Source: Paenibacillus pabuli (GTDB lineage Bacteria > Bacillota > Bacilli > Paenibacillales > Paenibacillaceae). From it: a DNA stretch of 64,000 nt. Position 1 is the stretch's first letter; each line of letters starts with the position of its first letter. This document shows positions 62,926 to 64,000 of the stretch, piece after piece. The translations under genes were made by a program, and so were the position numbers. The notes below the pieces were generated by a model. It ran no database searches and had not been told where the DNA came from. It saw only the letters and a list, made by a program, of their open reading frames with translations. The stretch is from positions 4,464,001 through 4,528,000 of the forward strand of contig NZ_CP073714.1 of NCBI RefSeq assembly GCF_023101145.1. Direction: 5' to 3'.

Positions 62926-64000
62926 TTACAAATCAAATACGCTGCGTACGATTAGCTGTGATTGCAGTTCTTCAAGGGATGCCGATCTGGTGAGATCATC
63001 CTTCTTCAGATAAATGGTCTTTGTATTCCCTGCTGATATATCAAAATAATTGTTGCTGAAAATGCCATCTAATTCACTGAAATCCAGCTCCACAAACCGC
63101 GCGAAAGCTTTTGAATTAACCGTAATTACAAAACGATCCCCTTCTTCCTTCATCGTGGTCTCAATTGCAGGATCAACAAAACCAAAATGTTTTGGCTTTA
63201 CAAATAACACTGTACCTTCGCTTACAACTTCACCATCCACCACAAAGGAAAACTGTAAATACGTGTCCCGTTTCTTGGCAGTTGTATCGAGCATTTCGGT
63301 AAAATCAAGCTGTTCGAATAATGAGGTTGATAACGCTTTCAACTCGATTAATTTGGAAGAAGCTGCGATTTCATTGGAACGCGAATCCATGAGCCTCCAT
63401 TTCAATTCTCCTTTTACATCACTCCTGCTCTCATTCGATACGTGAAGTTCTACCTTCGGACCTTCTTCCCGAGCCGATACAAGGATTGGTGCGAAAAAAC
63501 GTTTGGCTGCATAATGCATCGCTTTCCAGCGACCAAAGTAATCGATACTGGACCAGGAAGCTACAGGCCAGCAATCATTCAACTGCCAGTACAATGCACC
63601 CATACAGCGTCCACGATGTCTGCGCCAGTGCTCTACCCCACATGAGATTCCTTCAGCCTGTATGAGCTGCGAAGCATATAAAAGGGAATTGAAATCTTTC
63701 GGCAAGCGATATGTCTCCCCGATGTAATACAGAATTTTCTCATTTCCCGTACCATTCTTCTGATGAGATTCCATAACCGGCGAGAAGATATTGCGGTCTT
63801 CCGGCAGCGTAAACGTCTCTATCGTCTTGTGATTCGGAAAGGACTGCAATCCGAATTCGGACATGTAGCGCGGGAACAATGTGCGAAATTCGGTAAAAGG
63901 TTTCTTGCCATGCCATACATCCCAGTAATGCATGTCCCCGTAATTTTCATCGTTCGGATTGTCAAAGCTTCCCTTGGATGAAGGTGAAGCTAACCAGTAG
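62926..64000 (-). CDS. Beta-mannosidase (GH2), C-terminal part (cut by window edge)
   Basis: The frame enters from the right edge with YWLASPSSKGSFDNPN and continues DENYGDMHYWDVWHG, a beta-mannosidase hallmark. The nucleophile Glu is in YMSEFGLQSFP, and ALYWQLNDCWPVASWSSIDY follows. About 358 C-terminal residues are visible; full proteins are about 820-880 residues, so the acid/base Glu lies outside. An ATG at 63931-63933 is internal, not the start. The gene is upstream of, and co-oriented with, the importer genes and suggests mannan-derived oligosaccharides as cargo. Confidence 0.88.
   Translation of the reverse strand, partial: YWLASPSSKGSFDNPNDENYGDMHYWDVWHGKKPFTEFRTLFPRYMSEFGLQSFPNHKTIETFTLPEDRNIFSPVMESHQKNGTGNEKILYYIGETYRLPKDFNSLLYASQLIQAEGISCGVEHWRRHRGRCMGALYWQLNDCWPVASWSSIDYFGRWKAMHYAAKRFFAPILVSAREEGPKVELHVSNESRSDVKGELKWRLMDSRSNEIAASSKLIELKALSTSLFEQLDFTEMLDTTAKKRDTYLQFSFVVDGEVVSEGTVLFVKPKHFGFVDPAIETTMKEEGDRFVITVNSKAFARFVELDFSELDGIFSNNYFDISAGNTKTIYLKKDDLTRSASLEELQSQLIVRSVFDL

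Noticed and set aside
1..64000. Phage, CRISPR, restriction-modification or toxin-antitoxin systems
   Set aside because: No Cas, integrase, capsid, terminase, methyltransferase or toxin-like gene, and no spaced direct-repeat array, was seen on either strand.

Overview
The window looks like chromosome of a Paenibacillus-type low-to-medium G+C Firmicute. The basis is inference from content: strong AGGAGG ribosome binding sites, surface enzymes fused to SLH repeats, carbohydrate ABC importers with a long lipoprotein and two LplB/YtcP-like permeases, YesM/YesN-type two-component pairs, many AraC/ArsR/WYL/MocR regulators, and a Bce-type peptide-resistance module. No tRNA, rRNA, CRISPR array or phage block was seen.

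Layout. 1-3050: Bce-type module (response regulator, intramembrane-sensing kinase, ABC ATPase, permease cut by the window edge) with a BceR-like operator. 3196-9233: two large secreted serine hydrolases (one with SLH repeats) flanking a berberine-bridge-type FAD oxidoreductase. 9344-11384: AgrC/AgrA-like pair without agrB/agrD. 11677-14185: pdxS divergent from a MocR regulator. 14346-17120: codB-codA behind a leader with a PyrR-type binding loop and an intrinsic terminator. 17310-18968: truncated IS1595-type transposase preceded by a LexA-like box, then an APH-family kinase. 19028-22704: membrane protein, and a ketopantoate-reductase-family gene with acetoacetate decarboxylase, divergent from a LysR gene. 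22798-29226: carbohydrate genes (GH4 with divergent AraC; GH51 arabinofuranosidase with divergent ArsR) around an APH-fold kinase. 29736-32459: Sm-like/Gly-rich hypothetical protein, DsbA-like protein with divergent HxlR, Nudix. 32718-39707: carbohydrate importer facing a YesM/YesN pair. 39905-45735: GNAT, SLH-GH3 glucosaminidase, DinG-type helicase, DinB-fold protein. 45927-59163: small metabolic and regulatory genes, including nitronate monooxygenase, two WYL regulators, ECF sigma/anti-sigma pair, Gfo/Idh with AraC, and TetR/MATE with three operator copies. 59373-64000: importer operon led by a beta-mannosidase that runs off the right edge.

How it works together. Much of the region is polysaccharide foraging (arabinan/arabinoxylan, alpha-galactoside-like, mannan, GlcNAc) plus self-protection (Bce module, MATE pump, APH-family kinases). 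Many operons pair with a divergent regulator. The best-supported regulatory structures are the PyrR attenuator on codBA, three 13-bp palindromes in the tetR-MATE intergenic region, the BceR-like box, and the LexA-like box before the transposase remnant. No clearly new multi-gene system was recognised. The least explained items are the Sm-like basic/Gly-rich protein, the ArsR regulator with a roughly 220-residue C-terminal domain, and the pair at 47190-48155.
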